Origin: KBS-83 sp051025295
Lineage (GTDB): Bacteria > Acidobacteriota > Terriglobia > Terriglobales > Acidobacteriaceae
Length of the DNA: 64,000 nt
Reading direction: 5' to 3' (one strand)
Assembly: GCA_051025295.1 (NCBI GenBank)
Contig: JBMGJV010000007.1
In this document: one piece after another, positions 16,228 to 24,180 of the stretch
Position numbering within the stretch: position 1 is the first letter of the stretch
Layout of the letters: each line of letters begins with the position of its first letter
The notes under the pieces: generated by a model
The model's database searches: none
Seen by the model: the letters and a program-made list of their open reading frames with translations, nothing else
What the model was told of the DNA's origin: nothing
Position numbers and translations under genes: made by a program

Positions 16228-16262
16228 GCGGCCGGAGGGGCATGTGGTCTCCTCCGGCCGCT
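16228..16262 (-). terminator. Terminator of the M13 peptidase gene
   Basis: AGCGGCCGGAGG (16228-16239) pairs with CCTCCGGCCGCT (16251-16262), giving a 12-bp GC-rich stem with an 11-nt loop just downstream of the minus-strand peptidase stop at 16279. On the minus strand it is followed by TTGTTTTG. Confidence 0.75.
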
Positions 16263-16278
16263 GGTGTGTGTGACTCGT

Positions 16279-18387
16279 CTACCAGACGCGACAGCTGTTT
16301 TCCGGGTAGAGCGGCGCACCCTTCTTGCAGTGAAAGGCCTTGCCGAACTCCTCGAAGTTCTGCACTGTGCCGTTGACGCGGAACTTGCCGGGCGAGTGCG
16401 GATCGACCTTCACCATCATGCGTGAGTACTGCTCGCGGCGATTCTCGCACCACACCTGGCCGAAGCCGATGAAGAAGCGCTGCGCGGGGGTGAAACCATC
16501 GACCTCCGGCCCGTCGATCTTCTTGCCCTCCTGCGCGAGCGTGTTCTGGAGTGCGAGGAACGCGATGCGGATGCCGCCGTTGTCCGCGGTGTTCTCACCG
16601 AGGGTGAGCTTGCCATTGACGTTGGCGCCGGGCGCGGCTGCGAAGTTGTCGTACTCCTTGACCTCGCAATCGGTGCGCTCGACGAAGGCCTTGCGGTCCT
16701 CCGGTGTCTGCCACTCGCGCAGATTGCCTTTGCCGTCGTACTTGGAGCCCTGGTCGTCGAAGCCGTGCGTCATCTCGTGGCCGATGACGACGCCGATGCC
16801 GCCGAAGTTGACGGCCTGGTCGGTGGTGAGCGAGAAGAATGGCGGCTGCAGGATGCCGGCCGGGAAATTGATGTCGTTCTGGCTGGGGTTGTAGTAGGCG
16901 TTGACGGTGGGCGGTGTCATGCCCCACTCGGTCTCATCCACCGGCTTGCCGAGCTTCTTTAGATTGCGCTGCTGTTCGAACTCGTCGGCGCGATCGAGGT
17001 TGCCGAGGAGGTCGTCGCGATCGACGTCGAGCTTCGAGTAGTCGCGCCAGTGCTGTGGGTAACCGATCTTGTTACGAAACAGCGCCAGCTTGGCTTCGGC
17101 TTCCTTCTTGGTCGGGTCGCTCATCCAGGAGAGCTGCTGGATGTCCTCGCCGAGCGCAGTATCGAGCGCTTTGACGAGGCGCACCATGCTGTCCTTGGCT
17201 TCGGGCGGGAAGTTCTTCTTGACCCAGTCCTGACCGACGGCCTCGCCCATGGCCTGATCGACCGCGCGAGTGCAGCGCTTCCAGCGGGGCTGCAGCTCCT
17301 GCGCGCCCTGCAGGGTGGCTTCGTAGAACTTGTGGTTCTCGTCGACGAAGTTGTCGCTGAGCCATGGTGCGGCGGAGTGGATGGCCTGCCAGCGCAGATA
17401 GCTCTTCCACGCGCCCAGATCCTGGCTCTCGATCTGCTTGCTCAGGGCTTCGACGAAGGCAGGCTGCCCGACGTTGAGCGTGTCGAACGAGCCGATGCCG
17501 ATGCCGCTGAAGTAGTCCGACCAATCAAAAGCGGGCGCGAGTGTCTTGAGCTCGGCGACGCTCTTGATGTGGTAGCGGTTGGTGGGCTCGCGCAGCTCGG
17601 TGCGGCTGAGGGACGCCTCGGCGAGCGCGGTCTCGATGGTCATGACGTTCTTCGCCTCGGCGGCAGCCTGATCCGGTGAGTCACCCGCAAGCGTGAACAT
17701 CTTCGTCATGTGTTCGAGGTACTGGTCGCGGATCTTGGTTTCGCGCTCGGTCTTCTCGACGTAGTAGGACCGGTCCGGCAGTCCAAGGCCGCCCTGGCCC
17801 ACCATCGCGATCTGCTTCGAGCTGTCCTTCAGATCCTGCTGCACGCCGAAGCGGAACATCGCGTCGGTGCCGTGCTGGCGTTCGAGGTCGGCGAGACTGG
17901 TGGCGAGCTGCTTCTTGTCATTGATGGCGGCGATGCGATCGAGCGCCGGCTTGAGCGGGGCAGCGCCCTTCTGGTTGACCTCAGCCGTGTTCATGCAGGA
18001 GGCGTAGAAGTCGCCGTATTTGGCTTCTAGCGGGGTGCGCTTCGCTTTGGGGTCGGCGGCGGCTTCGAGGTCCTTGTAGAGCAGCCACTGATTGCGCTCG
18101 GCGAGCATATTGAAGCTGCCCCAGCGTGCCTGGTCGGCGGGGATGGGGTTGTTCTTGACCCAGTTGCCGCAGGTGTATTGGAAGAAGTCGGTGCAGGGAT
18201 CGGCGGTGCGATCCATGGCGGTCAGGTCGAAGCTTTTCGGCGCCTTGGGCTCGGCGGGCGCGCTGCTCGCGGGTGTATCGGCGAGTGCGTCCAGTTCACG
18301 CAGGCTGTTGGAGGATAGGGCGCTTTGAGCACAGGCGAGTCCGGTGCCCATCAGGACGATGGCGGCGAAGCGAAGAGGATGCAGCAT
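16279..18387 (-). CDS. M13-family zinc metallopeptidase (PepO/neprilysin-like)
   Basis: Exported oligopeptidase. Starting at ATG 18387, the 702-residue product has a signal peptide (MLHPLRFAAIVLMGTGLACAQ). A neprilysin-type N-terminal domain opens with DRTADPCTDFFQYTCGNWVKNNPIP. The catalytic domain has NINFPAGILQPPFF-like sequence, the zinc motif VIGHEMTHGFDDQG, the third zinc ligand in LGENTADNGG, and a C-terminus ending NSCRVW, as usual for the M13 family. Cysteines are conserved for an oxidising compartment. The longer frame to 18516 is non-conserved. It probably degrades peptides in the periplasm or outside the cell. Confidence 0.95.
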   Translation of the reverse strand: MLHPLRFAAIVLMGTGLACAQSALSSNSLRELDALADTPASSAPAEPKAPKSFDLTAMDRTADPCTDFFQYTCGNWVKNNPIPADQARWGSFNMLAERNQWLLYKDLEAAADPKAKRTPLEAKYGDFYASCMNTAEVNQKGAAPLKPALDRIAAINDKKQLATSLADLERQHGTDAMFRFGVQQDLKDSSKQIAMVGQGGLGLPDRSYYVEKTERETKIRDQYLEHMTKMFTLAGDSPDQAAAEAKNVMTIETALAEASLSRTELREPTNRYHIKSVAELKTLAPAFDWSDYFSGIGIGSFDTLNVGQPAFVEALSKQIESQDLGAWKSYLRWQAIHSAAPWLSDNFVDENHKFYEATLQGAQELQPRWKRCTRAVDQAMGEAVGQDWVKKNFPPEAKDSMVRLVKALDTALGEDIQQLSWMSDPTKKEAEAKLALFRNKIGYPQHWRDYSKLDVDRDDLLGNLDRADEFEQQRNLKKLGKPVDETEWGMTPPTVNAYYNPSQNDINFPAGILQPPFFSLTTDQAVNFGGIGVVIGHEMTHGFDDQGSKYDGKGNLREWQTPEDRKAFVERTDCEVKEYDNFAAAPGANVNGKLTLGENTADNGGIRIAFLALQNTLAQEGKKIDGPEVDGFTPAQRFFIGFGQVWCENRREQYSRMMVKVDPHSPGKFRVNGTVQNFEEFGKAFHCKKGAPLYPENSCRVW

Positions 18388-18546
18388 GGCACTCCCGGGG
18401 TGAGGTGGCAGAGGCAGGCTGCACCATCTGCCTGGAAACAACGGTTGTTCTTTGCGGACGGCGCGCGCAGAAGAACAGCCGAAGCCGCACGATAGCACAA
18501 AGCGCAGCAGTCGCAATCGGGCGTGGCGACCGGAGCGTTCATGCGA

Positions 18547-19893
18547 TCAGCGGCGGCCGCCAGCCGGAGCGTGGCGGGTCACCCAGGCAGCAACGGGCAG
18601 AGCGCTGAGCAGGATGACAGCGGCGAGCAGGAAGGGCGCGCCGGGCAGGTGGACGCCAAGCGTTGTACGAATGCCGGCAGCGAAGACGAACGTGAACATG
18701 CCGGGGCCAACCAGTGCAGTGAGGCCGCGTATGCATTGCACGGCTCCCTGCAACTGGCCCTGCTCCTGCGGATTGACGTGCACGCTCATCAGGCCCTGGG
18801 CCGTAGGGCCGGCGAGTCCCCAGAGGTTCATGAGCGGAATCCCGAGCAGGAACAACGCGCCGGTGGGAGCGAGGCCGAAGATGGCGAAGCCAACCCAGCC
18901 GATGCCGAGCCCCCAGAGCAGGGTGGCGCGCTGGCCCAGCCAGCGGACCAGCGGACGCACGAGCAGCGCGCCGACGATGACCGAACCGACGCCGACCAGT
19001 GCGAGCGAGAGTCCGACACTCTTCGCGCTCCAGTGGTAGCGATAGTCGGTGTAGAGCACCCAGGTGTTTTGCAGCGACTGTTGCGTGAGGTAGCTGAGCA
19101 GCAGGACGCAGCCGATGCCGAAGAGCTCGCGATGGCGACGGAGCAGGGTGAGCGCGCCGATGGGGTTGGCCTGCTTCCAGGAGAAGATGCCGCGCTTGTC
19201 GCGAGGCAGCGACTCGGGGAGCACGAACAGGCCATACATGGCGTTGAGCAGGCTCATGGCACCGGCGACCCAGAAGGGCAGCCGGGGGCTGACGTCGCCG
19301 AGTACGCCGCCGAGTGCCGGGCCGAGCACGAAGCCGAGGCCGAACGCAGCACTCACCATCCCGAAGGCCTCCGCGCGGCGCTCCGGGTCGGTCACGTCCG
19401 CGATGTAGGCCATGGCGGTGGGAATGCTGGCCGAGGTGATGCCGGAGATGACGCGGCCGACGAACAGCCACGGGAGCGAAGGCGCGAGCGCCATCACGAA
19501 GTAGTCGAGGCCAAGGCCGAAGTTCGAGAGCAGGATGATGGGCCGGCGTCCGAAGCGATCGGAGAGGGACCCGAGCAGCGGCGAGAAGCCGAACTGCATG
19601 ACGGCCCAGACGGTGCCGAAGATGCCGAACATCTCAGCGCCGTTCGCTTCATTGCCGCCGAGGAAGCCGGTGATGAGCGCCGGCAGCACGGGGGCGATCA
19701 TCCCGAGCGCCAGCATGTCGAGCGCGATGGTGACGAAGATGAAGGCAGCGGCGGCACGATGGCCACGACGGGGAGGGCCACCGCCGGGCGAAGCAGGGCT
19801 ATGGGGGACAGAAGTGTGGAGTGCGCCCAGCGGCGGTTGTTCCGTGTGCAGGGCAACGGGGCTATGCAGTTCCGAGTCCTGACCCTCCGCCAT
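18547..19893 (-). CDS. MFS transporter, TetA-like
   Basis: A 448-residue major facilitator with 12 predicted transmembrane helices, starting at ATG 19893. It has a Pro/Gly-rich cytoplasmic N-terminus of about 50 residues. The first helix reads FIFVTIALDMLALGMIAPVLPAL, followed by the MFS motif GSLSDRFGRRPIILLS between helices 2 and 3 and the drug-exporter pattern GRVISGITSASIPTAMAYIADVTDPERRAEAFGMVSAAFGLGFVLGPALGG. These features match the tetracycline-efflux-like DHA1 group. Substrate cannot be told from sequence, and many such genes do not confer resistance. No TetR-type repressor is adjacent. Confidence 0.88.
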   Translation of the reverse strand: MAEGQDSELHSPVALHTEQPPLGALHTSVPHSPASPGGGPPRRGHRAAAAFIFVTIALDMLALGMIAPVLPALITGFLGGNEANGAEMFGIFGTVWAVMQFGFSPLLGSLSDRFGRRPIILLSNFGLGLDYFVMALAPSLPWLFVGRVISGITSASIPTAMAYIADVTDPERRAEAFGMVSAAFGLGFVLGPALGGVLGDVSPRLPFWVAGAMSLLNAMYGLFVLPESLPRDKRGIFSWKQANPIGALTLLRRHRELFGIGCVLLLSYLTQQSLQNTWVLYTDYRYHWSAKSVGLSLALVGVGSVIVGALLVRPLVRWLGQRATLLWGLGIGWVGFAIFGLAPTGALFLLGIPLMNLWGLAGPTAQGLMSVHVNPQEQGQLQGAVQCIRGLTALVGPGMFTFVFAAGIRTTLGVHLPGAPFLLAAVILLSALPVAAWVTRHAPAGGRR

Positions 19894-20122
19894 GCATGCG
19901 CCTCCGCAGGACTGAGGATAGACGGGGGAGAGCTCCGAGGGCTCGGAGAAAGCGAGAACCGTGTTTCGCAGCACGGAGGGCCGGGCGGTCAGGTCGCCTT
20001 GTGAACTTTCGTTGAATATGCGCGTCCGGAACGGGTCACCGGGCGATCTCCTCGGGAGAAGTGCTGCTCCAAGCAGGCTGAGAGCGGAGTGCGAGATCGG
20101 CGCGCGCTCTCCGGAGTGACCC

Positions 20123-21436
20123 ATGACACACAACGTTTCGCGTCGCCGTTTCGTCGGTGGACTGACGATGGCTGCGTCTGCTGCTGCGCTGAGCGGGCAG
20201 CGTGGGCTGATGGCCGCGATGAATCAGCAGAATGCGGCATTGCCGCATCCGGACGCATCGGGCATCGATCACGTCGTGCTGGTGATGATGGAGAATCGCT
20301 CGTTCGACCACTTCCTGGGCTGGCTGCCCGGTGCGAACGGACGGCAGGGCGGGCTGAGCTACGCCGACAAGGCGGGTGTGTCGCACCCGACCTACCACCT
20401 GACGACGTACCAAGGCTGCGATTACGAGGATCCGGACCACTCGTACCAGGGTGCCCGCGCGCAGTATGACGGGGGCGCGTGCGACGGCTGGCTGCGTGCG
20501 GGAACCAACGACCTGTTCCCGATCGGCTACTACCAGGCGCAGGACCTGAGCTTTCTAAGCCAGGCAGCGCCGCAGTGGACGGTCTGCGACCAATACTTTG
20601 CCGGCATCCTGGGGCCCACCTACCCCAATCGCCTGTACCAGCATGCGGCTCAGACCGATCGGCTGGACGACAGCACGACAGTGTCGACACTGCCGACGAT
20701 CTGGGATCGGCTGGCACTGGCCGGGCTCACGGGCCGGTACTACTACAACGACATTCCATTCACAGCGTTGTGGGGAGCGAAGTATCTCGACATCAGCCGG
20801 CCGTTCACCGAGTTCATCGCCGCGTGTACGACAGGAACGCTGCCGCAGGTGTCGTACATCGATCCACGGTTCGAGGACGAATCGAGCGGAACTTCGAACG
20901 ACGATCATCCGCACGCGGATGTTCGCAATGGCGAGGCTTTTCTCAACCAGGTCTACACCGCGGTGACGCAGAGCCCGGCATGGGGACGCACTGTGCTGAT
21001 CATCAACTTCGACGAGTGGGGCGGGTTCTTCGATCATGTGCCGCCGCCGCTGAAGCCCATCCCGACAGCGGACGCGGCGGTCGGCAGCGACGGACGGATC
21101 GGCTTCCGCGTGCCGGCGCTGGTGATCTCGCCCTTCGCGCGGCGTCACGCGGTGTCCGGAACGCAGTTCGATCACACGTCGGTGCTCAAGCTGATCGAGT
21201 GGCGATGGGGGCTCAGTGCGCTGACGGTGCGCGACAGCCAAGCGAACAACCTGGCCACGGTGCTCAACTTCGGAAAGCCGAACCTGGATGCGCCGCGCTA
21301 CAAGGTGCCGACTGGGCCATTTGGCACGGCCTGCAGCTCTGCGGTGACGGGGTCGTTGCCCAGCACCAGCTCTGAAGAGACCGAGCGGCCGGCGATCGCC
21401 GCTCTGGCCCAGCAATACGGATTCACTCTCTACTAA
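20123..21436 (+). CDS. Tat-exported phosphoesterase, phospholipase C family
   Basis: A 437-residue member of the alkaline-phosphatase-superfamily phospholipase C/acid phosphatase group. The N-terminus is a twin-arginine signal (SRRRFVGGLTMAASAAALSG). The metal and nucleophile region is VVLVMMENRSFDHFLGW, where the Glu-Asn-Arg-Ser-Phe-Asp stretch is the family signature; IINFDEWGGFFDHVPPP and VPALVISPFARR supply further metal ligands, as does FDHTSVLKLIEWRWG. It probably hydrolyses phospholipid or phosphate-ester head groups outside the cytoplasm. A second phosphoesterase gene starts 23 bp after it, so the two likely form an operon. Confidence 0.92.
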   Translation: MTHNVSRRRFVGGLTMAASAAALSGQRGLMAAMNQQNAALPHPDASGIDHVVLVMMENRSFDHFLGWLPGANGRQGGLSYADKAGVSHPTYHLTTYQGCDYEDPDHSYQGARAQYDGGACDGWLRAGTNDLFPIGYYQAQDLSFLSQAAPQWTVCDQYFAGILGPTYPNRLYQHAAQTDRLDDSTTVSTLPTIWDRLALAGLTGRYYYNDIPFTALWGAKYLDISRPFTEFIAACTTGTLPQVSYIDPRFEDESSGTSNDDHPHADVRNGEAFLNQVYTAVTQSPAWGRTVLIINFDEWGGFFDHVPPPLKPIPTADAAVGSDGRIGFRVPALVISPFARRHAVSGTQFDHTSVLKLIEWRWGLSALTVRDSQANNLATVLNFGKPNLDAPRYKVPTGPFGTACSSAVTGSLPSTSSEETERPAIAALAQQYGFTLY

Positions 21437-21459
21437 CGGCAACAATGAGGAGCCACGAG

Positions 21460-22545
21460 ATGAAGCGAATGTTTCTCCCCCTGCTTGTGCTGCTGTGCGC
21501 AACGGTCCCGGTGCTGGCGCAGCAGCCGCCGATCCGCAATGTGTTCGTCATCGTGCTCGAGAACAAGGACTACGCACAGACTTTCGGGCCGGGCTCGGCT
21601 GCGCCCTATCTCGCAAACACGCTGACCGCCAAGGGCGAGCTGCTCACCCAGTACTACGGCATCGGTCACAACAGCAATGACAATTACATTGCGATGATTA
21701 GCGGGCAGGCGCCCAATCCGCAGAACCAGGGCGATTGTCAGATCTTCTCGGAGTTCGTCAGCACTGGCGTGACCGCACCGTACGGTCAGCTGGCCGGCCA
21801 GGGGTGCGTGTTTCCAGCGTCGGTGAAGACGATTGCCGACCAGCTTGCCTCCGCCGGGCTGACCTGGCGCGGTTACATGGAGGACATGCCGTCTCACTGC
21901 GCTCATCCGGCGCTGAATATGCAGGACACCACGCAGGCGGCGACCCCGAGTAATGCGTACGCGACGCGGCACAACCCATTCGTGTACTTCCACTCGCTGC
22001 TCGACTCTGGCCAGTGTGCCGCGAACGATGTGCCGCTGACGCAGTTACAGACAGACCTGAGCAGCCAGCGCACGACGCCGAACCTGGTGTACATCGTGCC
22101 GAACCTCTGCCATGACGGGCACGATTCGCCGTGCGCGGACGGAGAGCCGGGCGGCCTGGTGTCGGCCGATCAGTGGCTGCAGACGTGGGTTCCAACGATT
22201 CTGAACTCGCCGGCCTACCGCAAAGGCGGCATGCTGGTGATCACGTTCGACGAGGCAGATTTCGGCGCGAGCGGCAGCTCGGACGCGAGCTCCTGTTGCG
22301 GCGAACTGCCGGGCCCGAACTCGCCGCTGCCGGGGATCGACGGCCCGGGTGGGGGACTGGTGGGCACCGTTGTTCTGTCGCCGTATGTAAAGCCGGGAAC
22401 GCAGAACAGCACGCCCTACAACCACTACGCACTGCTGAAGACCATGGAGTCGCTGTTCGGCGTGCCGTATCTGGGCTATGCGCAGCCAAGCGGGCTGGCT
22501 GCCTTCGGCGCTGACGTCTTCAACAACCCGAAGCCGGCGAAGTAG
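21460..22545 (+). CDS. Secreted phosphoesterase (AcpA-like)
   Basis: A 361-residue phosphoesterase-family protein with a Sec-type signal peptide (MKRMFLPLLVLLCATVPVLAQ). ATG 21460 is preferred, with GAGGAG about 8 bases upstream; ATG 21445 is also in frame. The core has NVFVIVLENKDYAQTFG, then a metal-site NSNDNYIAMISGQ, VYIVPNLCHDGHDS, MLVITFDEADFG and GLVGTVVLSPYVKPGT with YNHYALLKTMESLFGVPYLG. It is distantly related to the upstream Tat-dependent enzyme but uses the Sec route. Probably a phosphatase or phosphodiesterase with a role in phosphate scavenging, inferred. Several cysteines suggest disulfides. Confidence 0.88.
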   Translation: MKRMFLPLLVLLCATVPVLAQQPPIRNVFVIVLENKDYAQTFGPGSAAPYLANTLTAKGELLTQYYGIGHNSNDNYIAMISGQAPNPQNQGDCQIFSEFVSTGVTAPYGQLAGQGCVFPASVKTIADQLASAGLTWRGYMEDMPSHCAHPALNMQDTTQAATPSNAYATRHNPFVYFHSLLDSGQCAANDVPLTQLQTDLSSQRTTPNLVYIVPNLCHDGHDSPCADGEPGGLVSADQWLQTWVPTILNSPAYRKGGMLVITFDEADFGASGSSDASSCCGELPGPNSPLPGIDGPGGGLVGTVVLSPYVKPGTQNSTPYNHYALLKTMESLFGVPYLGYAQPSGLAAFGADVFNNPKPAK

Positions 22546-22565
22546 CGCCGTTAAGGCGAATGCAG

Positions 22566-22597
22566 AAGAGCGGAGGCTGCGGCCCCGCTCTTTCTCT
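22566..22597. terminator. Terminator between convergent genes
   Basis: AAGAGCGG (22566-22573) pairs with CCGCTCTT (22585-22592), with an 11-nt GC-rich loop, followed by TCTCT on the plus strand. It ends the phosphoesterase pair and faces the mlaD-like gene, whose stop is at 22617. Confidence 0.7.
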
Positions 22598-22616
22598 GCT
22601 CAGAGAGATCTATCGC

Positions 22617-23726
22617 TTAGAAGATCTTGACGTGGAAGGTGAGGTATTTCTTCGGATTCTCGCGAATCTGGGTGACCAGGTTGCGACTCTCCGTGATCAT
22701 CGCGTCGGCATTGTTGTAGAGCGACGGATTCTGCACGAGCTGACCGATTGTGCCCTGGCCGCTGTCGATGCGGTTCATGATCGAGTCGAGCCGATCGACC
22801 GTGTCGCGGAGCTTCGCGGCAAACTGCGGGTCCTTGGCCATCATGCCGATCGCGCCTTTGCCTGCATTGGCCTCGGCGAGCAGCGAATTTGCGCTCGCGA
22901 CGGTCTCGTTCAGGTTGTTGTAGAACGAGGGGTCCTTGATCAGCTTGCCGATCGAGCCCTGGCCGCTTTCTATCGCCGTGCTGATACGGTCGAGGCGCGC
23001 CGTCGTGTCATTCAGGTTGTTGTAGAGCGTCTCATCAGTGAGGAGTTTGCCGAGCGAGCCCTTGCCGCTGCTAATGTCGTTGCTCAACTTCGAGAGCTGA
23101 TCGACTGTCTGGACGGCCTTGTTGTAGAGCGTGGGGTCGTTGATGAGCTGACCGATGGAGCCTTTGCCGGTGTTGAGAGAATCGACCAAGCTGTCGATCT
23201 TCGCGAGGATCGTGTTGACCTGTTCGATGGTGCCCTGGCTGGACTTGATGACGTCGGAGAGATTCGGGCTTTCGGTCGTCCCGAGTTCGTCGTTATCTTT
23301 CACCGGCGGCCCGATGGCGTGCTTCGAATCGATATCGACCACGGTATCGCCGAGCACGCCGACCGTGTTGAGCGTGGTGCGTGAATCCTCATGCAGGTAC
23401 TTGCTGCCGCTGCTGCTGACCTTCATGACGACTTCGACCGGCGTCAGTTTGCGGTTGGGGACGATGCTGATGGATTTCACATTACCAATGGTCACGCCTT
23501 CGAGGTTGACTGGCGCGCCGACCTTCAGGCCGGCGGCGTTTTCGAAGTAGGACCGCAGCATCAGCTTGCTGGTGAAGAGCCCGCCCGTGCTGCCCGACAT
23601 GAGAAAGATGAGTGCCGTCAGACTGATGAGGGCAACGACCACCACGACGCCGACCTTCAGTTGCGACCACTGCACTTCGTGTTGACTGGGCACGAAACCT
23701 CGCTCCGGGACCTGCGGCTGCCGCAT
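22617..23726 (-). CDS. MlaD/Mce-domain protein with tandem repeats
   Basis: A 369-residue inner-membrane-anchored periplasmic protein. One N-terminal transmembrane helix (LKVGVVVVVALISLTALIFLM) is followed by a single MlaD/MCE domain (LMLRSYFENAAGLKVGAPVNLEGVTIGNVKSI). From about residue 165 there are five tandem units of roughly 37 residues, each built around GxGSIGxLIxDPxLYNN and a leucine-zipper-like helix. MCE proteins form hexameric lipid-transfer rings or tubes; the repeats probably build a long helical extension. No mlaE or mlaF permease/ATPase gene is adjacent. It lies 71 bp after acpS on the same strand. Confidence 0.88.
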   Translation of the reverse strand: MRQPQVPERGFVPSQHEVQWSQLKVGVVVVVALISLTALIFLMSGSTGGLFTSKLMLRSYFENAAGLKVGAPVNLEGVTIGNVKSISIVPNRKLTPVEVVMKVSSSGSKYLHEDSRTTLNTVGVLGDTVVDIDSKHAIGPPVKDNDELGTTESPNLSDVIKSSQGTIEQVNTILAKIDSLVDSLNTGKGSIGQLINDPTLYNKAVQTVDQLSKLSNDISSGKGSLGKLLTDETLYNNLNDTTARLDRISTAIESGQGSIGKLIKDPSFYNNLNETVASANSLLAEANAGKGAIGMMAKDPQFAAKLRDTVDRLDSIMNRIDSGQGTIGQLVQNPSLYNNADAMITESRNLVTQIRENPKKYLTFHVKIF

Positions 23727-23797
23727 GTATCGGCTACGGAGAGAGTACCAAACGGACGACTCCGGAGCGGCAGCGGGTTAAGGGCAGTTGGATGCGG

Positions 23798-24178
23798 TCA
23801 GCCCTCGAGGATCACCAAGGCCATCGCGATGGTGCCCGTGTGGGTGATGGAGAGCGAGGATGCGTGGACACCGAGCTGCTCGGCGATCTCGGCAGCGCGG
23901 CCGTGCAGCAGCAGACAGGGACGGCCCCTCGGGTCGCGGGTGACCTCGATCTCGCGCCAGGTGACGCCGAAGCCGATGCCGGTGCCGAGCGCCTTGGCTG
24001 CGGCCTCCTTGGCGGCAAAGCGCGCGGCGAAGCTCTCGGCCGCGTTCTGGCGTTTGCTTCGACAATAGTCAATCTCGCCGGGTGTGTAGACGCGGTCGAG
24101 GAAGCGCGAGCCGTAGCGCGCGAGCGATTGCGCGATGCGGGCGATGTCGATCTGGTCGATGCCGGTGCCGACGATCAT
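23798..24178 (-). CDS. acpS: Holo-[acyl-carrier-protein] synthase
   Basis: Transfers the 4'-phosphopantetheine arm from CoA to acyl carrier protein. The 126-residue product has the Mg-binding aspartate in GTGIDQIDIARI, the second motif FAARFAAKEAAAKALGTG with its catalytic glutamate and lysine, and the C-terminal LSITHTGTIAMALVIL strand. Its ATG lies 2 bp beyond the recG stop, with a GGAGG ribosome binding site inside the end of recG, so it is translationally linked to recG. Confidence 0.95.
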   Translation of the reverse strand: MIVGTGIDQIDIARIAQSLARYGSRFLDRVYTPGEIDYCRSKRQNAAESFAARFAAKEAAAKALGTGIGFGVTWREIEVTRDPRGRPCLLLHGRAAEIAEQLGVHASSLSITHTGTIAMALVILEG

Positions 24179-24180
24179 GC

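Noticed and set aside
18523..20004. Plus-strand frame of 493 codons opposite the MFS gene
   Set aside because: Shadow; the minus-strand frame has helices and the MFS motif.
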